Of a DNA stretch of 8,014 bases, positions 1 to 6,819 are shown piece by piece. Numbering within the stretch: position 1 is the stretch's first letter; each line of letters opens with the position of its first letter. The translations under genes and the position numbers were made by a program. The notes under the pieces were generated by a model. That model did not search any database and was not told the origin of the DNA. It saw only the letters and a list, made by a program, of their open reading frames with translations. Source of the stretch: Bacillota bacterium (lineage in GTDB: Bacteria; Bacillota_A; Clostridia; Acetivibrionales; DUMB01); assembly GCA_023621975.1 (NCBI GenBank), contig JAMOAC010000311.1, forward strand, positions 1 through 8,014. Direction: 5' to 3'.

Positions 1-746
1 GCAATTTTCTTCTCATATGGAAGTACAAACTCTTTAAAAAATTTGGGACCTGTCATAGAAGCGTTACCTACATTACCGCCGCAGCAAATAATATCAGCAC
101 CTGCTTTTATAAATTGCCGGATTGTTTCCAGCATTCTGTTACTAAAATACTCTATCATTCTTTTATAAAACTCAGGATTTATATACGGGTCAAGAATCAA
201 ATCATCAAGTTTTATGTAAAAACTTACAATATTAAAAGCACCTTGTGCCCACGGTGCCACAAGGCCCTGTTCTCCAAGTAATTCTCTAGCCTTGGTTATT
301 ATTGAACAGTCATATGCCGGTACTGGAGGTTGATACTTTACAAACTGCGTAAAATCATCCTCTGATTTAATATAATATTCAATTATTGCTTCCAGAACCT
401 CATATTTAGTTGCTTGGACATATCTTTTTCTTTGTGTGAGTTCTTTTTCGGGTGTTTTAATAATTGTAGTGACGGTCCATTCATCACCATGTTCTTTCTT
501 TACAAGCTCAACACGCCAATTCTTTGAATCACACACGCTTTCGTCCAGGTAATCTCCGACATTGCAAGTTCTCAGTATGATGTCAAAACCAAAATGATTA
601 TACACTTCGATACCCTTCTCAACCGGATCTACATCACAAGAACCATAAAACTCATATATAAAATTGTTAAATATAAAGGGGGCTATAGGAACTCTGTCTA
701 CTTTTTCCACTTTCAATATTTTTAATAATATTTCTCTCACTGTCAT
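1..746 (-). CDS. URO-D (uroporphyrinogen decarboxylase) superfamily protein, 5' part only
   Basis: The first 248 codons of a gene that runs off the left edge. The family has roughly 340-380 residues, so about two thirds is present. I recognise a URO-D/MtaA/CmuA-type TIM barrel from the N-terminal VREILLKILKVEKVDRVPIAPF segment (residues 3-24) and from GADIICCGG (216-224) followed by GNASMTGPKFFKEFVLPYEKK (227-247), the usual 'SP..F.EFV.PY.K' stretch. The HemE substrate motif MRQAGR after R-x-P is absent, so this is probably not the haem enzyme; the family also includes methyltransferases that act on corrinoid cofactors. The His-x-Cys...Cys zinc ligands of those methyltransferases would lie beyond the edge, so the activity cannot be decided. 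ATG 746 is preceded by GGTGAG at 750-755, which pairs with the 3' part of the Shine-Dalgarno complement. The gene follows the sugar-binding protein by 98 bases with no promoter seen, so co-transcription is likely. Family confident, function unknown. Confidence 0.85.
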   Translation of the reverse strand, partial: MTVREILLKILKVEKVDRVPIAPFIFNNFIYEFYGSCDVDPVEKGIEVYNHFGFDIILRTCNVGDYLDESVCDSKNWRVELVKKEHGDEWTVTTIIKTPEKELTQRKRYVQATKYEVLEAIIEYYIKSEDDFTQFVKYQPPVPAYDCSIITKARELLGEQGLVAPWAQGAFNIVSFYIKLDDLILDPYINPEFYKRMIEYFSNRMLETIRQFIKAGADIICCGGNVGNASMTGPKFFKEFVLPYEKKI

Positions 747-793
747 AATCTCACCATTTTATAATTATATTTTTCTGAACTATATGTTTATTA

Positions 794-821
794 CAGGAGG
801 GAGAATACTAACTCCCTCCTG
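794..821 (-). terminator. Intercistronic hairpin, partial terminator or mRNA stabiliser
   Basis: A perfect 10-bp inverted repeat (CAGGAGGGAG at 794-803, CTCCCTCCTG at 812-821) with an 8-base loop lies 23 bases after the binding-protein stop codon. Read on the minus strand, the stem is followed by TAATAAACATATAG rather than a T run, so it is not a textbook intrinsic terminator. A strong hairpin after a binding-protein gene often protects its mRNA or lets only some transcripts continue downstream; either role fits here. One arm contains AGGAGG, but no start codon follows at a suitable distance. Confidence 0.6.
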
Positions 822-844
822 CAGGCTTGTTAATCTGTTGTTAC

Positions 845-1873
845 TTACTTATCGTATTCATACTTTTCTTTGAACTGTTCGACGTTGTCCTTGGTTATAA
901 TAATGGAACCGGTGTCAACAGTTTTGGGAAGCGGATTTATGCCGGCACCTTTATAGTCGCCAACTACCTTCAGCTTGTTATTTGCATATTCATGAAGCCA
1001 TTTGGTAGCTATATAGCCTTCAACATATGAATTCTGTGCAAAGGATGCTGCAATTTCTCCTTCTTCAATCAGTTCCAGTGTACCGCTGTCTCTGTCTCTT
1101 GCTACAATCTGTACTTGTCCTACCAAGCCGGCTTCACGTACAGCTGTGGCTGCACCCATGCCGGAAGGTGCCTGCATAGCAACAATACCAACAACATCCG
1201 GGTTGGCCTGCAGTGCGGCGCCGATTTGGGCTGCAGCTATACCGGCATCTGCCTGGTCATCCACCTTAGCTACAATTTCGATATCCGGATATTGTGCCAG
1301 AGCATCTTCGCAGCCTTCCTGGTTTGCCAGCGCGGAAGGTTGTCCTCCACCCAGCCAGGTAGAAGTTATTACCTTGCCCTTGTATCCAATCAGCTCAGCT
1401 ACGGTTTCACCCATCATAAAACCTGCATTATAAGGGTCGCAGCCGAGGAAAGACAGTCTCTTGGAAGGAATATCCGTGTTTACAATAATTACAGGTACTC
1501 CAGCATCAATAGCGTTGTCAATTGCAGAGCCTGTTTCTTCAAACTGTCCATGCAGTACAATACCGGTTACATTGTTTGCAACTGCCTGATCGATAGCCTC
1601 TACTACCTTTTCAGGAGACAGTTCCTGAGGACCGGCATAGTACTAGTCAGCTCCGAGGTCTTTGGCTGCATCATTTACACCAGCTTTTAATGCATCAAAG
1701 AACTCTAACTGATGAAGGCTCATTATTACTGCATATTCCTCTTTTTTACCTTCATTGGCTGCGGGGGAATCTTCGGTTTTGTCTGAAGGTGCAGCGGAAT
1801 TCCCGCAACCTGCCAAGGCAAACACAAAAATGGCCAACATCAGCAATACAGCAGTGAGTTTTTTAAAGCTCAT
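845..1873 (-). pseudogene. Monosaccharide ABC importer substrate-binding lipoprotein, interrupted by an in-frame TAG
   Basis: Extracytoplasmic sugar-binding protein of the RbsB/periplasmic-binding-protein type 1 family. Residues 1-23 are a lipoprotein signal peptide (MSFKK, hydrophobic core, lipobox LAGC, lipidated Cys23), followed by a Ser/Ala/Lys/Glu-rich linker to about residue 46. The mature domain starts EEYAVIMSLHQLEFFDALKAGVNDAA. Downstream, GIVLHGQ, VPVIIVNTDIPSKRLSFLGCDPYNAGFMMGE, and the closing region ARDRDSGTLELIEEG...FAQNSYVEGYIA are typical of the family. ATG 1873 has AAGGAGG at 1881-1887. The frame stays open for 343 codons, a normal family length, apart from TAG at codon 77 (1643-1645), between GAD and YYAGPQ. 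There is no shift or deletion. Translated conventionally it gives a 76-residue fragment; the next in-frame ATG (1417) would omit most of the N-terminal lobe. It may be a recent nonsense mutation, a sequence error or a read-through codon. It is the last gene of the permease-ATPase-binding protein set. Confidence 0.85.
1643..1645 (-). other. Internal in-frame amber codon (codon 77)
   Basis: The plus-strand bases CTA at 1643-1645 read TAG on the coding strand, in the context GCT GAC TAG TAC TAT. The flanking sequence is continuous family-like protein on both sides in the same frame. One base change would restore Leu, Trp, Gln, Lys, Glu, Ser or Tyr. Each of the seven natural stops visible in the window is TAA, so this is the only TAG in a supported reading frame. 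Confidence 0.9.
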
Positions 1874-1934
1874 GAAAAATCCTCCTTAATAATTTATTTA
1901 TTGATTTTGGACTGTGGGAAAACTTAATGGTGGA

Positions 1935-1970
1935 GATGAACAAGAACAACCAAGGATAACTATGTTCATC
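1935..1970 (-). other. Inverted repeat in the leader of the binding-protein gene
   Basis: GATGAACA (1935-1942) and TGTTCATC (1963-1970) form a perfect 8-bp stem with a 20-base loop in the 157-base gap between the ATPase stop and the binding-protein start. No T run follows, so it is not a standard terminator. It could slow 3'-5' decay of the upstream message or mark a processing site. I saw no convincing promoter in this gap, so the binding-protein gene is probably read from upstream. Confidence 0.4.
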
Positions 1971-2030
1971 GGAGCAAACTGCACACCCCCTTTGTCTTAC
2001 CTTCTCTTGCCCGGTTTGGTTTTAACTGTG

Positions 2031-3524
2031 CTAATTAAGCCCAGAAGCATATTTCATGATAATTTCTTCATTAGCCTCTTCATTGGTCAATGCACCAGTC
2101 AATTTTCCTTCATACATAACAAGGATACGGTCACAGCTGGCAAGGATTTCCGGCAGTTCTGAAGAAACTATAATTATTCCTTTGCCTTGTTTGGCTAGTT
2201 CTCTCAGCAGGTTATGGATTTCAGCTTTGGCACCAACATCAATGCCTCTTGTGGGCTCATCGATCATAATTATGTCCGGATCGGCTGTCAGCCACATGGA
2301 CAGCAGAACCTTTTGCTGGTTACCGCCCGACAGATTCATGGTTAATTGATCCAAGCTTGATACTTTGATATCCATGGCATCAACATAGTATTCTGCATTG
2401 CTTTCTATTAAGCTTTCATCCAGCAGGCCATTCCTGCTGAATTTACTGGTGAAGGCAGCTGCAATATTCTTTTTCACATCCAGCCTCAGGAAAAGCCCTA
2501 TGGATTTCCTGTCCTTGGTAATATAAGCAAGCTTATTCTTTTTCGCAACCTTAGGGGATGTTATATTAGCCTTTTTGCCGCGAATATATATTTCTCCCCG
2601 GGTAATTTCTCTCCAGCCGAATATGGATTCTAGCAATTCTGTTCTGCCTGAACCCTCCAAGCCGGCAATGCCCAGTATCTCGCCTTCTCTGAGTGAGAAG
2701 CTTATATCTTTTACCATGTCCCCGCTGCTCAGATTATCAACCCGGAGTATTTCTTCACCAATTTTGCTGGTACCGACCTTGTAGTCATAAGCCACTTCAC
2801 GGCCAACCATAAGCTTAACAAGCGTGTCTTTGGTAGTGTCCTGGGCCTTTTCGAATGTGCTGACATGCTGTCCGTCTTTCAATACGGTAATGTAATCAGC
2901 AAGATACAGGATTTCATCAAGTTTATGGGAGATATAGATTATGGTAATGCCTTTTTGCTTCAATTCTTCAATATATTCATACAGTATTCTAATTTCAACT
3001 TCGGTTAAAGCGGATGTGGGTTCATCCAATATCATAACCTTGATATCCATATTCAGCAGCCTGGCAATTTCAACCATCTGTTGAGAGCCCAAGCTGAGAT
3101 TCTTCATGATTTCAGTTTCATCAATATAGCTAAGACCTGCATTATCTAATACTTTACGTGCTTTAGCATATAGCGTAGGATAATCTATCACACCATTTTT
3201 CAGTGGAAGGTTATTGGCAAACAAATTATGAGCTACTGAGAGATTGTCAAAGTTACTCAGTTCCTGATATACAATTCCTATGCCCAGTCTCATGGCATCA
3301 GCCGGATTCCTGATTGTCACTTTCTGACCGTCAATATATATCTCACCGGAGTCCAATGTATATGCGCCCGATAGAATTTTCATTAATGTTGATTTTCCTG
3401 CACCATTTTCACCTATAACACAATGAACGGTGTTTTCTTTAATTTCAAAGCTGACGTTGTCAAGTGCCTTAACACCTGGAAATTCTTTATTCATACCGAC
3501 AATTTTTATAATTGGGTTATTCAT
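2031..3524 (-). CDS. Sugar ABC importer ATP-binding protein, two fused ATPase domains (RbsA/MglA type)
   Basis: Cytoplasmic ATPase that powers a monosaccharide importer; 497 residues, normal for the RbsA/MglA/XylG family. Domain 1: Walker A GENGAGKST (38-46), Q-loop YQE (86-88), signature LSLGSQQ (143-149), Walker B VMILDEP (163-169), switch His200. Domain 2: the degenerate Walker A typical of this family, GLEGSGRTE (288-296, Arg in place of the catalytic Lys), signature LSGGNQQ (398-404), Walker B IIMIDEP (418-424), and Ser where the switch His would be (VSSELPE). Thus only the first site is expected to be a full hydrolytic site, as in relatives. Start: the frame is open to a TTG at 3545, but ATG 3524 has AAGGAGG five bases upstream and begins MNNPIIKIVGMNKEFPGVKAL as in homologues, so I chose 3524. 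It follows the permease by 44 bases and must be in the same transcript. Confidence 0.95.
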   Translation of the reverse strand: MNNPIIKIVGMNKEFPGVKALDNVSFEIKENTVHCVIGENGAGKSTLMKILSGAYTLDSGEIYIDGQKVTIRNPADAMRLGIGIVYQELSNFDNLSVAHNLFANNLPLKNGVIDYPTLYAKARKVLDNAGLSYIDETEIMKNLSLGSQQMVEIARLLNMDIKVMILDEPTSALTEVEIRILYEYIEELKQKGITIIYISHKLDEILYLADYITVLKDGQHVSTFEKAQDTTKDTLVKLMVGREVAYDYKVGTSKIGEEILRVDNLSSGDMVKDISFSLREGEILGIAGLEGSGRTELLESIFGWREITRGEIYIRGKKANITSPKVAKKNKLAYITKDRKSIGLFLRLDVKKNIAAAFTSKFSRNGLLDESLIESNAEYYVDAMDIKVSSLDQLTMNLSGGNQQKVLLSMWLTADPDIIMIDEPTRGIDVGAKAEIHNLLRELAKQGKGIIIVSSELPEILASCDRILVMYEGKLTGALTNEEANEEIIMKYASGLN

Positions 3525-3529
3525 AGCAA

Positions 3530-3536
3530 CCTCCTT
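3530..3536 (-). promoter_or_regulatory. Ribosome binding site that fixes the ATPase start
   Basis: AAGGAGG on the minus strand, five bases before ATG 3524. It lies inside the extension that would be translated from TTG 3545, which has no ribosome binding site of its own, so the shorter protein is preferred. Confidence 0.85.
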
Positions 3537-3568
3537 ACCAGCCAATCAGTTAATCAGCTGCACCATAC

Positions 3569-4582
3569 TTAATTACTCTTTCTTCTGCTTGCCTTATCAA
3601 TGGCAATGGAAACTACCAAAATACCGCCAGTGATTACCTGTGTCCAGCTGGGATTAATCTTCAGGAGCACCAATGAATTATTTACGATTTGCATAAGCGT
3701 GACACCAAGTGCAGTTCCCAAAATAGTGCCTTCACCGCCATCCATGGAAACGCCGCCGATTAACAGGGCTACTACGTTTCTGAATTCCAGTCCGGATCCG
3801 GCGCTTTGGCTTACAGCACCCAGCCTGGCTGATAAAACCATACCTGCAAATGCCGACATAAGACCGGTCAAACTATAGCTGATGTAGGTAAACTTGTCTG
3901 TATCTATTCCGGCAAGCCTGGCTGAAGCTGCGTTGCCACCAATGTAGTAAGCTTGGTTAAAGAAGTTGATATACTTTAATGCAAAAATTCCAAGAATTAC
4001 AACAACAACCATATATACGATGGGTAAGGGTATGCCAAACAAGGCTCCTCGTCCAAAGGTTTTGAAACTTTCAGGAAGATTTGCTATGGTAGCACCGCTG
4101 GATATAACTAGCGCCAGCCCCCTGTAAGCCATCCATGTACCCAAAGTAGCAACCAGCGGTGTTATTCTGAATTTGTTGATTATAAATGCATTTATAAAAC
4201 CGAATATTACACCGCATGCAAGTGCTATCAGCATCCCCACAAGTGTGGAAGCACCTCTGTTCATAGCCATACATGCTATTACACTAGACAATGCCAGGTT
4301 TGAACCTACAGAAAAATCGATATTTCCGGCTATTAACGAAATTGCCATGGGTACTGCAATTATCATATCCACTGTCATGCCCTGCAGCATAACCGTTAAG
4401 TTTGCGTTTGATGCAAAAGTATCGGTGAATATTGTCAAAGCTATTATTATTACAATTAAAATGATAATGAGCGAAAATTCCCTGGCCTCCAGCAATCTCC
4501 TGAAGTAGCTTTTTCTTTTCAAAGTTCCGCCATTGGCTTTTGCAGTATCTTTTGAGGCACTCATTCCTGTGTTCTTGGACAT
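3569..4582 (-). CDS. Sugar ABC importer permease (RbsC/BPD_transp_2 family)
   Basis: Membrane subunit of the monosaccharide importer, 337 residues, usual for the family. A hydrophilic, Lys/Ser/Thr-rich N-terminus (1-35) is followed by a hydrophobic helix (about 36-53) and further transmembrane segments. Family marks are IAGNIDFSVGSNLALSS (84-100), FGFINAFIINKFRITPLVATLGT (127-149), GGNAASARLAGI (215-226, the cytoplasmic loop region that contacts the ATPase), and LLIGGVSMDGGEGTILGTALG (273-293). The C-terminus is basic (KASRRKSN). ATG 4582 has AGGAGG at 4590-4595 with a seven-base A spacer. It is the first gene of the importer and lies behind a probable promoter flanked by two LacI-type operators, so transporter expression is likely sugar-inducible. 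The order permease-ATPase-binding protein differs from the classical rbs order of ATPase-permease-binding protein. The substrate cannot be deduced. Confidence 0.95.
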   Translation of the reverse strand: MSKNTGMSASKDTAKANGGTLKRKSYFRRLLEAREFSLIIILIVIIIALTIFTDTFASNANLTVMLQGMTVDMIIAVPMAISLIAGNIDFSVGSNLALSSVIACMAMNRGASTLVGMLIALACGVIFGFINAFIINKFRITPLVATLGTWMAYRGLALVISSGATIANLPESFKTFGRGALFGIPLPIVYMVVVVILGIFALKYINFFNQAYYIGGNAASARLAGIDTDKFTYISYSLTGLMSAFAGMVLSARLGAVSQSAGSGLEFRNVVALLIGGVSMDGGEGTILGTALGVTLMQIVNNSLVLLKINPSWTQVITGGILVVSIAIDKASRRKSN

Positions 4583-4606
4583 TTTTTTTCCTCCTATTCA
4601 ATAATT

Positions 4607-4620
4607 TTCACTCGAGTGAA
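4607..4620. promoter_or_regulatory. Perfect 14-bp palindromic operator for the LacI-family regulator
   Basis: TTCACTCGAGTGAA is an exact palindrome with a central CpG, the architecture of LacI-family operators, where the hinge-helix Leu wedges into the central step. It lies 24-37 bases before the permease start and 18 bases downstream of the probable -10 box, so bound repressor would block initiation or early elongation. Related copies occur at 4674-4687, 5729-5742 and 6831-6844. A direct repeat of the minus-strand half-site TTCAC, 11 bp away at 4627-4631, may extend the site. Binding by the LacI protein encoded next door is inferred. Confidence 0.75.
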
Positions 4621-4638
4621 GCTCATGTGAAGTTAATA

Positions 4639-4667
4639 TTTATAAAAATACCAAATTTTTCATTCAG
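4639..4667 (-). promoter_or_regulatory. Probable sigma-A promoter of the permease-ATPase-binding protein operon
   Basis: The minus strand carries TATAAA at 4639-4644 (-10, five of six consensus bases) and CTGAAT at 4662-4667 (-35, weak) with a 17-base spacer. Transcription would start near 4632, upstream of the perfect operator. The -35 is poor, but the AT-rich gap and the flanking operators support a promoter here. Confidence 0.45.
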
Positions 4668-4673
4668 GTACCT

Positions 4674-4687
4674 TTCACTTGAGGTGA
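4674..4687. promoter_or_regulatory. Imperfect LacI-type operator upstream of the permease promoter
   Basis: TTCACTTGAGGTGA shares the left half-site TTCACT and the central TGAG with the perfect operator, but its right half is shifted. It ends directly before the lacI stop codon and lies just upstream of the predicted -35. Its centre is 67 bp from the centre of the perfect site, so together they could support a repression loop. It is the weakest of the four sites. Confidence 0.4.
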
Positions 4688-5713
4688 TTAATCAAGACAT
4701 TCGCTGGTCGCGATGGATATTTTGGTATAAATGATTTCATCATCAGGTTTTTTATTGTGCAACAGATATTCACAAAGAATTTTGAGCGAGAGGTATCCTT
4801 GAATCTCAGGTTCCTGCATAAGGATTACTTTTATATATCCTTGTTTCATTAACTCATGTGTTTCTTTGGAAAAGTCATATCCAACAACAACGATATCTTT
4901 CCTGTTTAATTCTTTTAAAACGTTGCCCGCTATATACACATCAGCATCTGTACAAAAAATACCTTTGACATCTTCATTAAGCACGATGCTTTTTACCATG
5001 TCATAATACATGTTTTTGTTTATAGGTGTATTAATCTCGTATACTTCAATATTGGGATAAACCTCGCGGATCCTGTCCCTGAAACCCCTCATTCTGTCAA
5101 TTGACTGCATGTGTTCAGATGCCTGATTAATGATAAAAACCTTTCCTGATTTGTTAATATAATTAGCCAGAACTTGTGAGGCAATGCGGCCGGATTTGTA
5201 TGCATCAGGCCCTATATAGAAAAGCCTCTCACTGTCAGGCGCATCAGCACCAAAAGTAGCCACTACTTTACCGGCTTCAGCCAGCCGTTGTATGTTGTCG
5301 TTAAGACCGTGGGCTGAAATAGGTTGAATAATAACACCTGAAATATCTTTTCTGGTTAAAAGTTGATCAAGTATCTTGCGCTGAGTTTCAACCTCGAAGC
5401 TGCTATTTTTGTGGAACTCAATGGATACTCCAAAATCACGCATTTCATCAGCGCAGTTTAGAAAACCCTTATCTACTTCCGGAAAATAATATTTCGATAT
5501 GTCGTTATATACGATGGCTATTCTTATATTATAGTTCTTGGCAAGTGCACTGGCAATGCGGTTGAACTTATAATCAAGAATTTCCGCAGATTTTAATATT
5601 TTTTTTCTGGCTTTCTCGCTGACACCTGTTTGATTGTTAAATACTTTTTTCACTGTCCTCAAGGAGTATCCTGAATGCTCTGCTACATCCTTTAAAGTAA
5701 CTCTTTGTGCCAT
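4688..5713 (-). CDS. LacI-family transcriptional regulator with a sugar-binding domain
   Basis: DNA-binding regulator of 341 residues, a normal LacI length. The N-terminal helix-turn-helix is VTLKDVAEHSGYSLRTVKKVFN (5-26), then VSEKARKKILKSAEILDYKFN and the hinge helix NRIASALAKN (51-60) with the conserved hinge Leu57. Residues from about 63 form a periplasmic-binding-protein-like sensor domain (IRIAIVYN, GVIIQPIS, FYIGPDAYKSGRIASQVL, GIFCTDADVYIAGNVL, VVVGYDF). Recognition-helix positions that are Tyr17, Gln18 and Arg22 in E. coli LacI are Leu18, Arg19 and Lys23 here. The Arg-to-Lys change is uncommon and goes with an operator half-site (TTCACTC) unlike the usual TTGNAAACG type. ATG 5713 has GGAGAG at 5721-5726. 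An operator-like site lies directly upstream at 5729-5742, implying autoregulation. It lies between the mutarotase gene and the importer and probably controls both; the effector is unknown. Confidence 0.95.
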   Translation of the reverse strand: MAQRVTLKDVAEHSGYSLRTVKKVFNNQTGVSEKARKKILKSAEILDYKFNRIASALAKNYNIRIAIVYNDISKYYFPEVDKGFLNCADEMRDFGVSIEFHKNSSFEVETQRKILDQLLTRKDISGVIIQPISAHGLNDNIQRLAEAGKVVATFGADAPDSERLFYIGPDAYKSGRIASQVLANYINKSGKVFIINQASEHMQSIDRMRGFRDRIREVYPNIEVYEINTPINKNMYYDMVKSIVLNEDVKGIFCTDADVYIAGNVLKELNRKDIVVVGYDFSKETHELMKQGYIKVILMQEPEIQGYLSLKILCEYLLHNKKPDDEIIYTKISIATSECLD

Positions 5714-5728
5714 ATATCAACTCTCCAT

Positions 5729-5742
5729 TGCACTCGGATGAA
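5729..5742. promoter_or_regulatory. LacI-type operator upstream of lacI
   Basis: TGCACTCGGATGAA; its reverse complement TTCATCCGAGTGCA differs at one of 14 positions from the site before the mutarotase gene (6831-6844) and keeps the central CpG. It lies 16-29 bases before the lacI start and abuts a weak -10 candidate. Autorepression by the LacI protein is inferred. Confidence 0.6.
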
Positions 5743-5771
5743 ATATTTGCCTAAAAATGTAGTATATACAA
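5743..5771 (-). promoter_or_regulatory. Weak possible promoter for lacI
   Basis: The minus strand has TTGTAT at 5766-5771 (-35) and AAATAT at 5743-5748 (-10) with a 17-base spacer. Both boxes are poor matches and the gap from the mutarotase stop is only 59 bases, so lacI may instead be read mainly from the strong promoter at 6860-6888. The operator immediately downstream is the main reason to suspect a local promoter. Confidence 0.3.
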
Positions 5772-5772
5772 G

Positions 5773-6807
5773 TTATTTTTCTGAAAAATCTATTGCAAAT
5801 GCCTTTAATTGTGTTCTTATGGTTTCTCCTGGCTGGATCCTGATTCCCTGATTATTGTCAATAACTTTTTCAAGGTTCGAGTATATGGTTGACCATGGTT
5901 CAAGTGCCAAGGTATAGTTTCTGCCATACCAAGGATATCCGTCCTGACCGCAATTGGGAGCCCATATCCAGATATAAGGGAATAAATCCTTATCCCACTC
6001 CATGCCAAAGCCAATTTGAAGAGTTTTATTTTCAATGCAATACTTACCTTCTGCCAGATCAGTAACTGCATATTCCATATAGGTCTTTTCCCCGGGATGC
6101 AAAACCTTGCTCAGATCTCTTACCCGGCCGTTTATATCCTTTGCATAAGGCCAGCTGAATTCACTGTTTTTCGGTAAAATCATGGGAATATCTGTTGTTT
6201 TTATTTTACATTCTCCATTAATATGTATAATGCAGCTGTCATCAAGAAACATTGGCCCTACAGCCGGGTGATGCCCCCAGGCAAATTGCATTTCCGTAGA
6301 ACCTTCATTTGTAACTTGTTCGTCAATATATAAGACCGGATCATTTCGTTTGATGGTAAAGGTTTTTTCCAAGAGATATGGCGTTCTGACAGTTCTGACC
6401 CAGAACTTTACACTAATCTGGTCTAAGGTATCAGTTACAATGGTATATTCCCAGGGCAGCATGCATACTTCACCATGAGTGCCCAGGTCAGCCCCCATAT
6501 AGCTGCATGGTTCTCCTATATTTGGGAAAAGTTCTTGCCATCCCCCCTGGTAGTAATCAAGAAATGAACCTCCAGGATGCTCTTTGGTTGGAACATATTT
6601 TTGAGGATTGCGGATACCGTTGAATGAATGCCACATGAAATCAATATCTTTTGGCTTGTATATAAATTCGTAGATATCAGTACCTTTATCGACAAGTATA
6701 GAAACCTTGATCAACTCATTTTCCATGGATAGTACTTTTAGGCCTTCATATACGTATTCCTTTATTCTGCAAGCATAATTTCTTTGGTGTAAATAGTTCT
6801 CATACAT
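5773..6807 (-). CDS. Aldose 1-epimerase (galactose mutarotase)-like protein
   Basis: Cytoplasmic beta-sandwich protein of the galactose mutarotase-like superfamily, which interconverts alpha and beta anomers of sugars; 344 residues. Family marks: GGWQELFPNIG (88-98), THGEVCMLPWE (110-120, His111 the first His of the active-site region), FAWGHHPAVG (175-184, His179/His180 matching the general-acid His), WIWAPNCGQDGYPWYGRNY (280-298), and LALEPWST (300-307), with Glu303 in the place of the catalytic base. It resembles the divergent DUF4432-like branch more than GalM, so the sugar may be unusual. Start: the frame is open to ATG 6828, but that codon has no ribosome binding site, while ATG 6807 has GGAGAG six bases upstream; I chose 6807. 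It is the first gene behind a perfect promoter with a LacI-type operator, ahead of lacI, so it appears to belong to the same sugar response. Confidence 0.87.
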   Translation of the reverse strand: MYENYLHQRNYACRIKEYVYEGLKVLSMENELIKVSILVDKGTDIYEFIYKPKDIDFMWHSFNGIRNPQKYVPTKEHPGGSFLDYYQGGWQELFPNIGEPCSYMGADLGTHGEVCMLPWEYTIVTDTLDQISVKFWVRTVRTPYLLEKTFTIKRNDPVLYIDEQVTNEGSTEMQFAWGHHPAVGPMFLDDSCIIHINGECKIKTTDIPMILPKNSEFSWPYAKDINGRVRDLSKVLHPGEKTYMEYAVTDLAEGKYCIENKTLQIGFGMEWDKDLFPYIWIWAPNCGQDGYPWYGRNYTLALEPWSTIYSNLEKVIDNNQGIRIQPGETIRTQLKAFAIDFSEK

Positions 6808-6813
6808 TTTTTT

Positions 6814-6819
6814 CTCTCC
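6814..6819 (-). promoter_or_regulatory. Ribosome binding site that fixes the mutarotase start
   Basis: GGAGAG on the minus strand with a six-base A spacer before ATG 6807. The upstream in-frame ATG at 6828 is preceded only by the operator sequence, so translation from 6807 is favoured. This removes seven N-terminal residues and places the operator clearly in the untranslated leader. Confidence 0.8.

Noticed and set aside
664..1030. Short plus-strand open frames over the start of the URO-D gene and the end of the binding-protein gene
   Set aside because: They are antisense to coding sequence, have no convincing ribosome binding sites and give non-protein-like translations.
1643..1645. Assigning the TAG to pyrrolysine
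   Set aside because: No methylamine methyltransferase or Pyl machinery is visible, and a solute-binding protein is not a known Pyl protein. It is kept only as one option to test.
1115..1690. 191-codon open frame on the plus strand
   Set aside because: It lies opposite the binding-protein gene, has a low-complexity Cys/Tyr/Ser-rich translation with no family resemblance, and overlaps clear coding sequence on the other strand. It is an antisense shadow.
3525..3545. Longer ATPase N-terminus from TTG 3545
   Set aside because: The AAGGAGG ribosome binding site lies inside this stretch and serves ATG 3524; homologues start at the shorter form.
5773..5790. AT-only hairpin (ATTTTT/AAAAAT) at the end of the mutarotase gene
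   Set aside because: Six A-T pairs with a three-base loop overlapping the stop codon are too weak for a terminator.
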